From contig NZ_FNQY01000008.1 in the NCBI RefSeq assembly GCF_900107765.1, forward strand, positions 62,001-126,000: 64,000 nt of DNA, read 5' to 3'. Shown here piece after piece: positions 8,156 through 17,202 of the stretch. This DNA comes from Arachidicoccus rhizosphaerae. GTDB taxonomy: Bacteria > Bacteroidota > Bacteroidia > Chitinophagales > Chitinophagaceae. Position 1 is the stretch's first letter. Every line of letters starts with the position of its first letter. Under the pieces are notes generated by a model. That model saw nothing but the letters and a program-made list of their open reading frames with translations, was not told the DNA's origin and did not search any database. A program made the translations under genes and the position numbers.

Positions 8156-10975
8156 TTAGTTGTAAAAAGACCGGGAACGGTTGATCTTTAAATCTCTTAA
8201 AATACCTGATTTAGGATTCAGGATAATGCTGAAGGATTTATATCGGCCGATAGGAGATACGTTAATAGACATCTGCCAGCAGTGCATTTCTCTGGATAAA
8301 AACAGGCTGAGCATTCTTACTTCCTGGGCGCCGACATCAAAATACATGCTGCCGCCGGCTTTCCATTTTGGTGTCAGGCTAAAATCTCCATTCAGATTTA
8401 ACGAAGAGGTCACCTGATGGGTATAGCCGCTATAATCAGGTTTTAAGGTCCGGTAAAAGCCTAAGGCAAAAGAAGCCTGCAGGTTCCAGGGAATATTAAA
8501 GTCTACAAACTCTGCCGGATTATCCCGGACGTATTGTAACTGTCTTTGCTGTTGATCATAAGGCATATTGGGGTCTGCCTGGATTCTTTGCTGGTCAGAC
8601 CGCTGGTCGGTCTTTTTACTGGAAAAGGAGGTGGACATGGAGATATTGCCGCTGGTAATATTACCGATTTTACCCTCTTTCCACAGCAGTTTATTGACGC
8701 GTATGCCCCGCTCGTATTCATACTGGTCGACCGTCATGCTGGCGTTGACATTCATCTTATTATTAAATAGGGCCGTACGCATGGATATACTGATAGGGGA
8801 CCATTTCAGGGAGTCAGCCATCATATTATAAGAGGTATTGATGCTGAGCCCGTCAATTAAATTCACTTTTTTGGTCGCGTTCTCCGGATCGCCGGTCGTA
8901 TCCTTATCGTTGACCTTTTTCATCTGCAGTATATTGTCCAGCCCGAAGTTAATACCTCCGAAGCTGCCTTCCCCGAAGGCGCCCACGATATTGCCCTCAA
9001 ACATGGATACCCTTCTTTTAAGGGAGGTGTCGGCGGTGGTGTTCAGGTACTCATAATTCTGGCTGTTCATGTCTGGCTGATAGCTAAGACTGATGGTGGG
9101 GCGGATCTCATGGCGGATGGCCTTGATTTTACCTTTTTTGAAGTTAACGGTCCCGAATATCCTGGTGTTCATGGAAATACCGAAAGACATCTGCTGGGCG
9201 GCAAAGAAGCCGCGCTGGATGGTGGTATCGACCTGTGCGCTGTCCGCATTCCACCAGCGGTGCATTTTACGGCTATACCAGTTCTGGGAATAGGAGATAG
9301 AAGGGGTGAAGAGTAGGGGGCCTACAGCCGGCAGGGTCAGGGTAATAGGCACCTGATGCTGTGCACCCCACAGCATGGTGTCCTTTAGCTGACTGGCAGA
9401 AAAGGCCGTATCGTAAAAGGAAAACTGGTTTAAGATCGTACTGTTATAAGAGATGCCCAGATTCTCGTACCATTTGGATTTGCCCACCTGTTCCTTTTTC
9501 TGGAAAGGGTTGACGGTGGCCATGGAAAAGTTGGCCGTCGGCAACTGGACATTAATCAAATGGGTATTGTTATTCTGATTATGGTTGGCTGCCAGTGACA
9601 GGTTGTATTTTCCTTCATCCCAGGTCTTGGCCCAGGTGATGGAGGAACTCAGCTGGTTCTGGATATTTTCCAGGTTATTGGTCAGATAACTGTTGTATTT
9701 GGTACTACCTGCGTTGACATTGGCCGAGAAGCTCACGCCGGGTCTTGCCTTACTATCCATGGAATGGCTCCAGCCGATATGGATGGTGGTACTCTTGGTA
9801 TATTCATCTCTTGAGATACCGGAGGTATTCAGGATTTTGGTAAACTGATACTGCAGGTTTAAGGAGCCTCTGTACTTATACCTTTTATAATAATTGGGAT
9901 TGACGCTGATCATGTACCCGCCATAACTATAAATATTGGCCCGGGTGGTCACATCCCAGTAATCATTAATGACCTTATAATAACCCAGTCCGTTAAAGCC
10001 CAGACCATAGGCGTTGTTTTGTTCAAAAGTAGGCGGCAGGAATCCGGAGTGGCGTCCCCTGGTCAGGGGGTAGATGCCAAAGGGGATGATCACCGGCATA
10101 GGCACCCCTTCAAATTCCGGGATGGCAGGTCCGGATACGGCCAGTTTCCCGGTAATCATTTTCATTTTAAAAGCGTGAAAATCAAAATGGGGCGGTTCCA
10201 GGTTACAGGTGGTAAAACGGGCATCTTTGGCAAAAAGAGCGTTACTGTCGATCTTTTTGACGATCTCTGCCTTGACAAAGATTTCGCCTTCATTGTAAAA
10301 GGTATTTTTCAGGATCCCCTTTTTACTTTTTACATTGAACTTCAGGCTGTCCATAATGGATTTACTGCCTTGTTGAACAATGGTCGGTTTGCCATAAATA
10401 TTATCTGTGGTATCTTTGTTGCCAAAGGCGCGGATGACATCGGTGTTTTTATTGTAATTGATATCATCGGCGGAGATCTCGTATTCCGGGTTTTTTACAT
10501 TGGCCTCTTTATGTAAGGAAAAGGTATTTTGTTTGATATAGATAACGGAAGAGTCGCTGGCTTTAAAATCAAACACATTCGGGATGGAATCCTGGGAAAG
10601 GTAGGACAGATCCCGGGGAGGTAAATTACTGAAGCTAAAGGCATCTTTAGCCGTTCTGGGCCGAATGGAGTCTGCAAAACTGGCTGGTATGGAGTCTGTT
10701 GCACTTTTGGCAGTGATCATGGCTGCCCGCCTGGTAAGGCTTACTGCCGTGGAAAGCCGGCTTAAGATCCGTAATTGATGAATGCTGTTATCCTGCCACT
10801 GTCCGGATAACAGGCAGCTAAGGGACTGGCCCAAACGGGGCACATGTACATTAGGCGTGCCGGTGGCAAACCGGGTGTCAGTAGCCATGGTAGTACCTAT
10901 CCCGGAAAATAAAAACACAGCGCCCAGACAGGCCCTTAAAAAGTATTTATTTTGTGCCGGATAACTAAGATTCAT
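8156..10975 (-). CDS. lptD: LptD-like outer-membrane LPS assembly protein
   Basis: 939 residues from ATG 10975; an upstream in-frame TTG at 11005 is less likely because the signal peptide begins at the ATG. After the signal sequence comes an OstA/LptA-like periplasmic domain (about residues 160-260), then a motif-rich transition (SGPAIPEFEGVPMPVI, FGIYPLTRGRHSGFLPPTFE) and a long beta-strand-rich region typical of an LptD barrel. LptD with LptE inserts lipopolysaccharide into the outer leaflet. It is encoded back-to-back with a cell-wall amidase and near mlaD-like and lptA-like genes, consistent with envelope biogenesis. Bacteroidota LptD is divergent, so a family-level call is safest. Confidence 0.85.
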   Translation of the reverse strand: MNLSYPAQNKYFLRACLGAVFLFSGIGTTMATDTRFATGTPNVHVPRLGQSLSCLLSGQWQDNSIHQLRILSRLSTAVSLTRRAAMITAKSATDSIPASFADSIRPRTAKDAFSFSNLPPRDLSYLSQDSIPNVFDFKASDSSVIYIKQNTFSLHKEANVKNPEYEISADDINYNKNTDVIRAFGNKDTTDNIYGKPTIVQQGSKSIMDSLKFNVKSKKGILKNTFYNEGEIFVKAEIVKKIDSNALFAKDARFTTCNLEPPHFDFHAFKMKMITGKLAVSGPAIPEFEGVPMPVIIPFGIYPLTRGRHSGFLPPTFEQNNAYGLGFNGLGYYKVINDYWDVTTRANIYSYGGYMISVNPNYYKRYKYRGSLNLQYQFTKILNTSGISRDEYTKSTTIHIGWSHSMDSKARPGVSFSANVNAGSTKYNSYLTNNLENIQNQLSSSITWAKTWDEGKYNLSLAANHNQNNNTHLINVQLPTANFSMATVNPFQKKEQVGKSKWYENLGISYNSTILNQFSFYDTAFSASQLKDTMLWGAQHQVPITLTLPAVGPLLFTPSISYSQNWYSRKMHRWWNADSAQVDTTIQRGFFAAQQMSFGISMNTRIFGTVNFKKGKIKAIRHEIRPTISLSYQPDMNSQNYEYLNTTADTSLKRRVSMFEGNIVGAFGEGSFGGINFGLDNILQMKKVNDKDTTGDPENATKKVNLIDGLSINTSYNMMADSLKWSPISISMRTALFNNKMNVNASMTVDQYEYERGIRVNKLLWKEGKIGNITSGNISMSTSFSSKKTDQRSDQQRIQADPNMPYDQQQRQLQYVRDNPAEFVDFNIPWNLQASFALGFYRTLKPDYSGYTHQVTSSLNLNGDFSLTPKWKAGGSMYFDVGAQEVRMLSLFLSREMHCWQMSINVSPIGRYKSFSIILNPKSGILRDLKINRSRSFYN

Positions 10976-11077
10976 ACCAATAGTGCCTGTTGAATGACAG
11001 TGCAATAATACTCTAAAAGTCGTTATGCGCCATCATAAAATAGAGAGAAACTGTATAATTTATATAGACCTGGGGTG

Positions 11078-11085
11078 CAAATGTA
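11078..11085 (-). promoter_or_regulatory. Candidate -7 element for lptD
   Basis: The minus strand reads TACATTTG, matching TAnnTTTG about 100 nt upstream of the lptD ATG. A good upstream TTG at the right spacing was not found, so only half of the promoter is supported. Confidence 0.4.
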
Positions 11086-11215
11086 ATAACTATATAATAA
11101 TGGAAAAATTACCCTTCGTCAATTATAACATATTTTGTGCGAAAAAAAAATGGGATTCAAAAAATATCCCGTTATTATTGCAAATAAAACGTTACGGCGT
11201 TAAATTTTTATATAA

Positions 11216-12142
11216 ATGAAAGGGATTTTAAGGGGAATTACAGGGATTACTTTTTTAGTTATTGGCGTATTTGGATTTGTCCAGGCACAGACTTCTGCGC
11301 TTAAAACAATTATTGTGGACCCGGGACATGGGCTGCCGGACCCGGGCGCCAGAGGACATTACAGTAATGAAAGTGCCATTACACTGGCCGTTGCGCAAAA
11401 ACTCGTGGATAAATTAAGGGATTCACTGCCGGGCGTCAGAGTTTTAATGACCCGTAATAACCCGCAGTTACCTGCGGGCCTGACCAATGCCGCACAGGCC
11501 AACCGCTGGCGGGCAAAATTTGCCAATGAGAACCATGGAGACCTTTTTGTCTGTATCCATGTCAATGATGCTCCTTCCATCACGCATAAAAAAGTCGTCG
11601 GGTACAGAACCCGGGTGTATTATACCGGTAAAGGCAGTAAACGACGCAAGCATACCAGAAAAGAGCCCCGCTATGAATATTATAAGGAACCGAGTGGCGC
11701 GCATGGGACGGAAACCTATGTCTGGGCGGTTAATAAAAATGATTCCAAACAGGATTTTGTCCAAAATAATAACCCGGATGAACTTTATGGAGAAAAAGGG
11801 GACAGCACGGTGCCTATGTTCAGTTCCACAGAAGAAAAGATTCTGGCTACCCTCAGAACCAAAAAATATTTTTCCAGAAGTTTATTACTGGCTAATCTAA
11901 TTGAAGACCAATACGTTAAAAACGGAAGGTTCTCCAGAGGAGTAAAACAACGCAATGAAGTAGGTATCTGGGTGTTGCATGCAACGGCCATGCCCAGTAT
12001 TCTGACGGAAATCGGGTTCATCACCGACCGCAGTGAGGAAGATTATATGAACAGCCAGGGCGGACAGCAGCAAATTGCCTCCAATATTTTGCAGGCCATC
12101 ATCAAATACAAGGAGTTGCTGGACGGCGGACAGGTGCACTAA
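11216..12142 (+). CDS. N-acetylmuramoyl-L-alanine amidase (Amidase_3)
   Basis: 308 residues with a signal peptide (about 1-25, FVQAQ). The zinc amidase motifs are VDPGHG (H38), a Glu at 52 (NES), CIHVND (H115) and a C-terminal ILTEIGFITD containing the catalytic Glu. It cleaves the bond between MurNAc and the stem peptide in the periplasm, for daughter-cell separation or wall turnover. A Lys/Arg-rich insertion (GSKRRKHTRKEPR, about residues 141-153) interrupts the catalytic domain and may be a regulatory or wall-contact loop. No SPOR or LysM domain is present. The gene is divergent from lptD across about 240 nt. Confidence 0.92.
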   Translation: MKGILRGITGITFLVIGVFGFVQAQTSALKTIIVDPGHGLPDPGARGHYSNESAITLAVAQKLVDKLRDSLPGVRVLMTRNNPQLPAGLTNAAQANRWRAKFANENHGDLFVCIHVNDAPSITHKKVVGYRTRVYYTGKGSKRRKHTRKEPRYEYYKEPSGAHGTETYVWAVNKNDSKQDFVQNNNPDELYGEKGDSTVPMFSSTEEKILATLRTKKYFSRSLLLANLIEDQYVKNGRFSRGVKQRNEVGIWVLHATAMPSILTEIGFITDRSEEDYMNSQGGQQQIASNILQAIIKYKELLDGGQVH

Positions 12143-12484
12143 AGAAAACCTGCTATAAAAGCATTGATCTTTAATAAATTATCTGCCTTTTGGTATTTTT
12201 AGATGAAAATAGGGCAGTGTTGTTTGATTTGATTAATTTTAGCTGACCGTAATACGCACAAAGGGACCGGGGCGTACGGGGCCGCCAAATGTGGATGTCG
12301 TCTGATTATTAGCTATTTTTAAACGTAACAATTTAAGTTTCAAAGGTTAATATGGTTATCTTTGCGGACGGGCCTTTTGCAGTGAGCTGGACCCGGTCGG
12401 GTGTATCACAACCGTTGAAATTAGGAGTAGCGACATGGTTCGAGCGTTGGATAAGCCCCCATAAAATAATTTAAAAAAGCAGGT
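12143..12484 (+). other. Long leader/intergenic region before the MCE gene
   Basis: 342 nt. It holds a -7-like box TATCTTTG at 12357-12364 about 120 nt before the MCE start. It also holds a nine-codon ORF (MVRALDKPP, ATG 12435, stop ending 12464) preceded by AGGAG at 12423-12427, one of the few Shine-Dalgarno-like sequences in the window. Nothing else coding is seen. Confidence 0.4.
12357..12364 (+). promoter_or_regulatory. Candidate -7 element (TATCTTTG) for the MCE/OstA operon
   Basis: An exact TAnnTTTG match. Upstream only TTTC, not TTG, is found at about the right spacing. It implies an untranslated leader of roughly 115 nt. Confidence 0.45.
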
Positions 12485-13501
12485 ATGAAAATATCTAATG
12501 AAACAAAAATAGGAGCACTTACGATTATCGCCATTGTACTGCTGTTTTTGGGATTTAATTTTCTGAAAGGAAAGAGTTTATTTAAAACCGGGTATTATTT
12601 ATATGCCAAATTTCCGGAATCCAACGGGCTGGTAGCATCCAATGTGGTGACCATCAACGGATTCCAGGCAGGCACCGTATCCAAGATATCGGCCAGCAAA
12701 GATCTGAAAGAAATTGATGTGGAGGTTAAACTCAACCAGGCTTATGATATCCCTAAAAACTCCACGGCCAATATTTCCAGTAATCCTTTGGGCGCTTCCA
12801 GCCTGGAGGTGACGCTTGGAGATTCCAAGGACCTGATGATGTCCGGAGATACGCTGTTGACCGTCCTTACGCCCGGTTTACTGGGGCAGATGGGCCGTCA
12901 GATCCGTCCACTGGCAGAATCGGCTAAAAATACCTTGCAACACATTGATACGGTGATGCAAAATATCAACCAGGTCATGGACTCCAGTGCCAGGGGGGAT
13001 ATTCAGGATATTGTGGCTAATCTGAGCGTGGTTACAAAAAATTTGACCCAGACCACCGCTTTGCTAAATAAGGCATTAGATTTGCAGACAGGAGCCTTTG
13101 CTGGTTCTATTAAAAATATCAATAGTTTTACCAAGAATCTGGCGGATAACAATCAACAATTTGATTCTGTAATGAATCACTTAAATGTTGCGACCGCCAA
13201 GTTTGCCCAGGTGGATCTGGCCACGACCTTAAATAAACTGAACGGCTCCATGGAGCAGTTATCAGCTATTTTAGCAAAGGCGAACTCTACAGACGGCTCT
13301 TTGGGAGCCCTGTTAAATGACAAGGAATTATATAACAATTTTAACCGTACAGCAAAGAGTTTACAGACCCTTTTGGACGATCTTCGGGTACACCCTAAGC
13401 GGTATGTAAATATTTCTGTGTTTGGCAGAAAGGATAAGGGTAATTACCTGGAAAAACCCCTGCCGCAAGACAGTACACATGCTGACTTCCGGAATCGATA
13501 A
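12485..13501 (+). CDS. MCE-domain lipid-binding protein (MlaD family)
   Basis: 338 residues. One N-terminal membrane anchor (about 8-26) is followed by an MCE/MlaD domain (about 37-115: GLVASNVVTINGFQAGTV, LGASSLEVTLG) and a long helical tail (about 140-310) that probably forms the channel or needle seen in MCE hexamers. MlaD-type proteins carry phospholipid between inner and outer membranes with an MlaE permease and MlaF ATPase, neither of which is in this window. The stop codon abuts the start of the following OstA-like gene with no gap, so the two are almost certainly one transcript. Confidence 0.9.
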   Translation: MKISNETKIGALTIIAIVLLFLGFNFLKGKSLFKTGYYLYAKFPESNGLVASNVVTINGFQAGTVSKISASKDLKEIDVEVKLNQAYDIPKNSTANISSNPLGASSLEVTLGDSKDLMMSGDTLLTVLTPGLLGQMGRQIRPLAESAKNTLQHIDTVMQNINQVMDSSARGDIQDIVANLSVVTKNLTQTTALLNKALDLQTGAFAGSIKNINSFTKNLADNNQQFDSVMNHLNVATAKFAQVDLATTLNKLNGSMEQLSAILAKANSTDGSLGALLNDKELYNNFNRTAKSLQTLLDDLRVHPKRYVNISVFGRKDKGNYLEKPLPQDSTHADFRNR

Positions 13502-15769
13502 ATGAAGATATTAAAGAGAAAAAATATAAAATCGGGCTTGCGCATGCTGGGCTGTCTGTTATCCTTGTATATGGGCAGCAGTCTGCAGGCGCAGGTAGCA
13601 CCCAAGACCAGTCCGGATTCTGCTGCTCAGGGCCGTATACAGATCATTCACGCAGACCGCACCGGATTTAAAAAATTTTCTGACAGTACCATGATCCGTT
13701 TTGCCAGCGGTAATGTCGCTGTCAGGCAATCCAGCACTTTATTTTATTGCGACAGCGTGGCGGCTAATCCGGAAACGCAGATAACCGAGGCCTACGGTCA
13801 TGTGCATATCAATGATAACGACTCCATTCATATTTATGCTGATTTTATGCGTTACAAAGGCGCAGACAGAACTGCATTTTTAAAAAATAATGTGCGCCTG
13901 ACCGACGGTACGGGAACGCTGACTACTTCTGCCTTGGATTATGACCTAAACACCAAGATTGCCGTTTATAGTCAGCAAGGCAAACTGGTGAACGCCAAGA
14001 CCGTCTTAACCAGTCAGTCCGGGACATACTACGGGGATACAAAAGATGCACAGTTTACCAAAGATGTAAAACTGGTGGATCCGGATTATACCATGACTAC
14101 CGATACCTTACTGTATAATACAGTCACCAGAGTGGCCACTTTTACGGTTCCTACCCTGATTCAGCAAGGACCCTTTAAACAAGTGCAGACCACGGACGGT
14201 TATTATGATCTGTTACACAAAACGGCCTACTTAGGTAAGCGACCTACCATTATTGACAGCAGCTCCGTACTGGTAGCCGATGAAGTAGCGGCTGATGACA
14301 GCAGCGGTTTTGCGGAAGCCAGAGGAACCGTGGTTTTTAAAGATACAGCCCAGGGTATGGTGGTTTTATGCAACGATTTAAAATCCAGCAGAGAAAATGC
14401 TTCTTTTTTAGCCACTGTAAATCCGATTGCAATTATTAAGCAGCAGACGGATTCTATTTTTATTGCGGCTGATACCCTCTATTCTGCCAGATATAGCAAG
14501 GACGACAGCCTGTCCGTCCAGGGAGCTGACAGCAGCGTACATTCAAAAAAGAAGTCCGGACAGACCGGCGATACGTCCGTTATTAGTGCGGACAGATATA
14601 TTACCAACCAGGCACCTGCAGAATCCACGGATTCCACAAAGCAAGTCCCTTATGACGCGGCGACGGTGTCGGCTGCAGACACGGCAAGGAACGCTGCAGA
14701 CACGGCGACGCTACCAAAGGCCCAGCAGGGGTTTCATAAAGTAGGGAAGGTATTTGTCTGGGATTCGGATACCAGTAAACCGGATTCCGCCACCCAGGCG
14801 CAGGCGCAAACCAGGGAACAGCAGGAAGAGCCCTCGGAACATAAAGGCTTATTTGACTTTTTCAAGTCTAAAAAAGAAGCGCGGGATCCCTCTGATATAA
14901 AAACAGATACGACGCATCCCGGTGTGAAAAATCCGGTGACGGGTCAACATAAGGCATCTAAAAAAGAAGAGAAAAAATCTATTTTAGGCATTTTCAATAA
15001 GAAGAAGCAAGACGTCAATAAAGGCAAAAGCCAGCCGGGTATCATTGACAGTATAAAGGCTGCCAAACCGGAGTCCGTGGCGGATTCCACGGCTAAAGGC
15101 AAGCCTGGCCTGGATTTCTCCGTCTCTAAATCTCAGAGTGGTAAAGATTCTTTACCGCCGGAAGATAAAAAGAACCGTTTTTTAGAGGCCTATTTTAACG
15201 TAAGAATCTATAGTGATTCGCTGCAGGGGATCGGAGACAGCCTGTATTACTCAGGCAGGGATTCTTTAATTCAGCTGTTTAAACAGCCTACGATCTGGAC
15301 TACCTCCAATCATCAGATTTCTCAGGTGAGCGGGGATACCATTTTGGTGCAGACGGCCAACAACAAGCCTCAGTATATCCGGGTAGCGGATAATGCCATT
15401 ATGTTAAGTCAGGCAGACACGTTGCATCAGAAAAATACCAGTCAGTTCTTTAACCAGATGGCCGGTAAGAAACTGGAGGCCTGGTTCACGGACGGGCAGA
15501 TAGACAGCCTGTCGGCCCAGGGCAATGCCCATGGTATATTCTACAGTCTGGATGATAAGAATAAATATATCGGCGTAACCCAGCAGGATTCCAGGGTGCT
15601 GAATTTTTATTTTGTCAATAAGGAGCTGGAAAGAATCGTCGGTAAGTCAGATGTGGTTGGAAGAGTATATCCGATGGGAGAGGTGGATCATGAAAAAATC
15701 CGCTTAAAAGGGTTTCAGTGGCTGGAGGATAAACGGCCCAAATCCAAATATGATTTATTGGCACATTAA
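13502..15769 (+). CDS. OstA/LptA-like periplasmic protein
   Basis: 755 residues with a signal peptide (about 1-30, SSLQAQ). The N-terminal half has OstA-type repeats (IHADRTGFKKF, GNVAVRQSSTLFYCDS, YGHVHINDNDSIHIYAD), the beta-jellyroll that forms the LPS bridge across the periplasm. About residues 340-560 are low-complexity, rich in Ser, Asp, Lys and Thr (SKKEARDPSD, KKEEKKS) and likely disordered. A second OstA-like part follows (about 560-700). Usual LptA is under 200 residues, so this is the large Bacteroidota version. It directly follows the MCE gene, linking phospholipid and LPS trafficking in one operon. Confidence 0.85.
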   Translation: MKILKRKNIKSGLRMLGCLLSLYMGSSLQAQVAPKTSPDSAAQGRIQIIHADRTGFKKFSDSTMIRFASGNVAVRQSSTLFYCDSVAANPETQITEAYGHVHINDNDSIHIYADFMRYKGADRTAFLKNNVRLTDGTGTLTTSALDYDLNTKIAVYSQQGKLVNAKTVLTSQSGTYYGDTKDAQFTKDVKLVDPDYTMTTDTLLYNTVTRVATFTVPTLIQQGPFKQVQTTDGYYDLLHKTAYLGKRPTIIDSSSVLVADEVAADDSSGFAEARGTVVFKDTAQGMVVLCNDLKSSRENASFLATVNPIAIIKQQTDSIFIAADTLYSARYSKDDSLSVQGADSSVHSKKKSGQTGDTSVISADRYITNQAPAESTDSTKQVPYDAATVSAADTARNAADTATLPKAQQGFHKVGKVFVWDSDTSKPDSATQAQAQTREQQEEPSEHKGLFDFFKSKKEARDPSDIKTDTTHPGVKNPVTGQHKASKKEEKKSILGIFNKKKQDVNKGKSQPGIIDSIKAAKPESVADSTAKGKPGLDFSVSKSQSGKDSLPPEDKKNRFLEAYFNVRIYSDSLQGIGDSLYYSGRDSLIQLFKQPTIWTTSNHQISQVSGDTILVQTANNKPQYIRVADNAIMLSQADTLHQKNTSQFFNQMAGKKLEAWFTDGQIDSLSAQGNAHGIFYSLDDKNKYIGVTQQDSRVLNFYFVNKELERIVGKSDVVGRVYPMGEVDHEKIRLKGFQWLEDKRPKSKYDLLAH

Positions 15770-15785
15770 TAAAAAGCGTAGCTTT

Positions 15786-15859
15786 AGCCTGGTGGGCAGG
15801 ATGTAAATACCAGCCGCTTAACCTACATTATTTTAACGGGGCTCCATAAGGGAGCCCCG
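15786..15859 (+). promoter_or_regulatory. Two-hairpin leader before nhaA
   Basis: Hairpin 1: AGC-CTGGT (15786-15793) pairs with ACCAG-cc-GCT (15809-15818). Hairpin 2: CGGGGCTCC (15837-15845) pairs perfectly with GGAGCCCCG (15851-15859) around a 5-nt loop, ending 17 nt before the nhaA ATG. No T-run follows, so hairpin 2 is not a typical terminator. It may end the upstream operon or control nhaA translation. Confidence 0.45.
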
Positions 15860-15876
15860 AATCTCTCTTAGAGCAT

Positions 15877-17148
15877 ATGAGTCAACAATTAGATAAGGAC
15901 AAGGAGCTGCATAGAACAGAGGCTTTTGGCCGGAGCAAAATGAAAAGCAAGGAGGGACTCGCCAGGCAACTGACCTATACCCTCCGGGCCTTTATTCATG
16001 ACAGCCGAAGTGTGGGGTTACTGCTGATTGTCTGTACGCTGATTTCCCTGATGATCAGTAATAGCGGTGCCGCTATCAGTCAATCCTATATGGATGTCTG
16101 GCAAAGGGATATCCCTTTTTTGACAGCTGTCGCCAGCAAGTATGGATTGCATTTGCCAGAGAGTCCTATTCATTTGATCAATGATTTTTTAATGGCCATC
16201 TTCTTTTTTATGGCCGGCATGGAGATCAAAAGAGAACTCATAAAAGGCGAACTGTCTTCCCCTAAAAAAGCGGGGCTTCCCGTTATTGCCGCCATTAGCG
16301 GAGTCGCCCTGCCGGCCGTTTTATTTTTACTGTTAAACAGAGGGACTGATTTTGGGCATGGCTGGGGGATTCCTACGGCTACGGATATTGCTTTTTCGCT
16401 GGGCGTGGCGGCGCTGCTGGGCCCTAAAGTACCATATTCCTTAAAAGTCTTTTTAACGGCGCTGGCTATTATTGATGATCTGTGTGCCATTTTGATCATT
16501 GCCTTATTTTATGGGGGACAGATTGCAGGTCTGTGGCTGGGTATTGCAGCGGCCTGTCTGCCACTACTGTGGATGACGGGTAAATATTTAAAGGGGTATT
16601 TTAAACAGACGCTCCGTATCCTGCTCGCCATGATTTTGTGGTATAGTGTCCTGCAAAGCGGTATTCATCCAACCATTGCAGGCATCCTGTTTGCGTTTAT
16701 GATACCTACCGGAGAGCTGGCAATTTTTGAGAAAAAGGTGCACGTGCCGGTAAATTTTATCATCATACCTTTATTTGCCCTGGCCAATACCTGTATCCTA
16801 CTACCGGCATCCTGGAGCAGCGTATTTACGTCTACTTTATCCTGGGGTATCCTGTTAGGACTTTTTATTGGTAAGCCGCTGGGAATCGGACTTATTTGTT
16901 TTATGGTGATTCGCGCCGGATGGTTTAAGCTGCCCAAGGGCTGCACCTGGAAGCAGTTTATAGGGATTGGGATCCTGGCAGGTATTGGTTTTACCATGTC
17001 TATTTTTGTGACCACGCTGGCCTATAGTGACCCTGCCTTCCAGGCGGATGCTAAAATCGCCGTCTTACTGGCCTCTTCACTGGCCATGGTGGTGGGTTTT
17101 ATCTGGCTGTATAGTACAGGTAAAAAGAAGCCGGCATTATCTGAGTAG
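15877..17148 (+). CDS. nhaA: Na+/H+ antiporter NhaA
   Basis: 423 residues, about 11-12 membrane segments. Diagnostic NhaA features are present: MAGMEIKRELIKGEL, PTATDIAFSLG (D170) and the ion-binding pair in LAIIDDL (D200, D201, matching E. coli D163/D164). It exports Na+ or Li+ for protons across the inner membrane and controls pH and salt balance. The N-terminus is about 30 residues longer than in E. coli. The gene follows the OstA-like gene by about 107 nt, separated by two hairpins, so it may be transcribed apart. Confidence 0.96.
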   Translation: MSQQLDKDKELHRTEAFGRSKMKSKEGLARQLTYTLRAFIHDSRSVGLLLIVCTLISLMISNSGAAISQSYMDVWQRDIPFLTAVASKYGLHLPESPIHLINDFLMAIFFFMAGMEIKRELIKGELSSPKKAGLPVIAAISGVALPAVLFLLLNRGTDFGHGWGIPTATDIAFSLGVAALLGPKVPYSLKVFLTALAIIDDLCAILIIALFYGGQIAGLWLGIAAACLPLLWMTGKYLKGYFKQTLRILLAMILWYSVLQSGIHPTIAGILFAFMIPTGELAIFEKKVHVPVNFIIIPLFALANTCILLPASWSSVFTSTLSWGILLGLFIGKPLGIGLICFMVIRAGWFKLPKGCTWKQFIGIGILAGIGFTMSIFVTTLAYSDPAFQADAKIAVLLASSLAMVVGFIWLYSTGKKKPALSE

Positions 17149-17202
17149 CAGGGGCCGGGGGAGACGTGCCGCTTTTGAAACTCGTCCTTGCCGGGCAGGC
17201 CT

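Noticed and set aside
11025-11219. 64-codon plus-strand frame between lptD and the amidase gene
   Set aside because: It lies in the divergent promoter region, overlaps the lptD -7 box, has no family-like features and runs into the amidase start; a chance frame.
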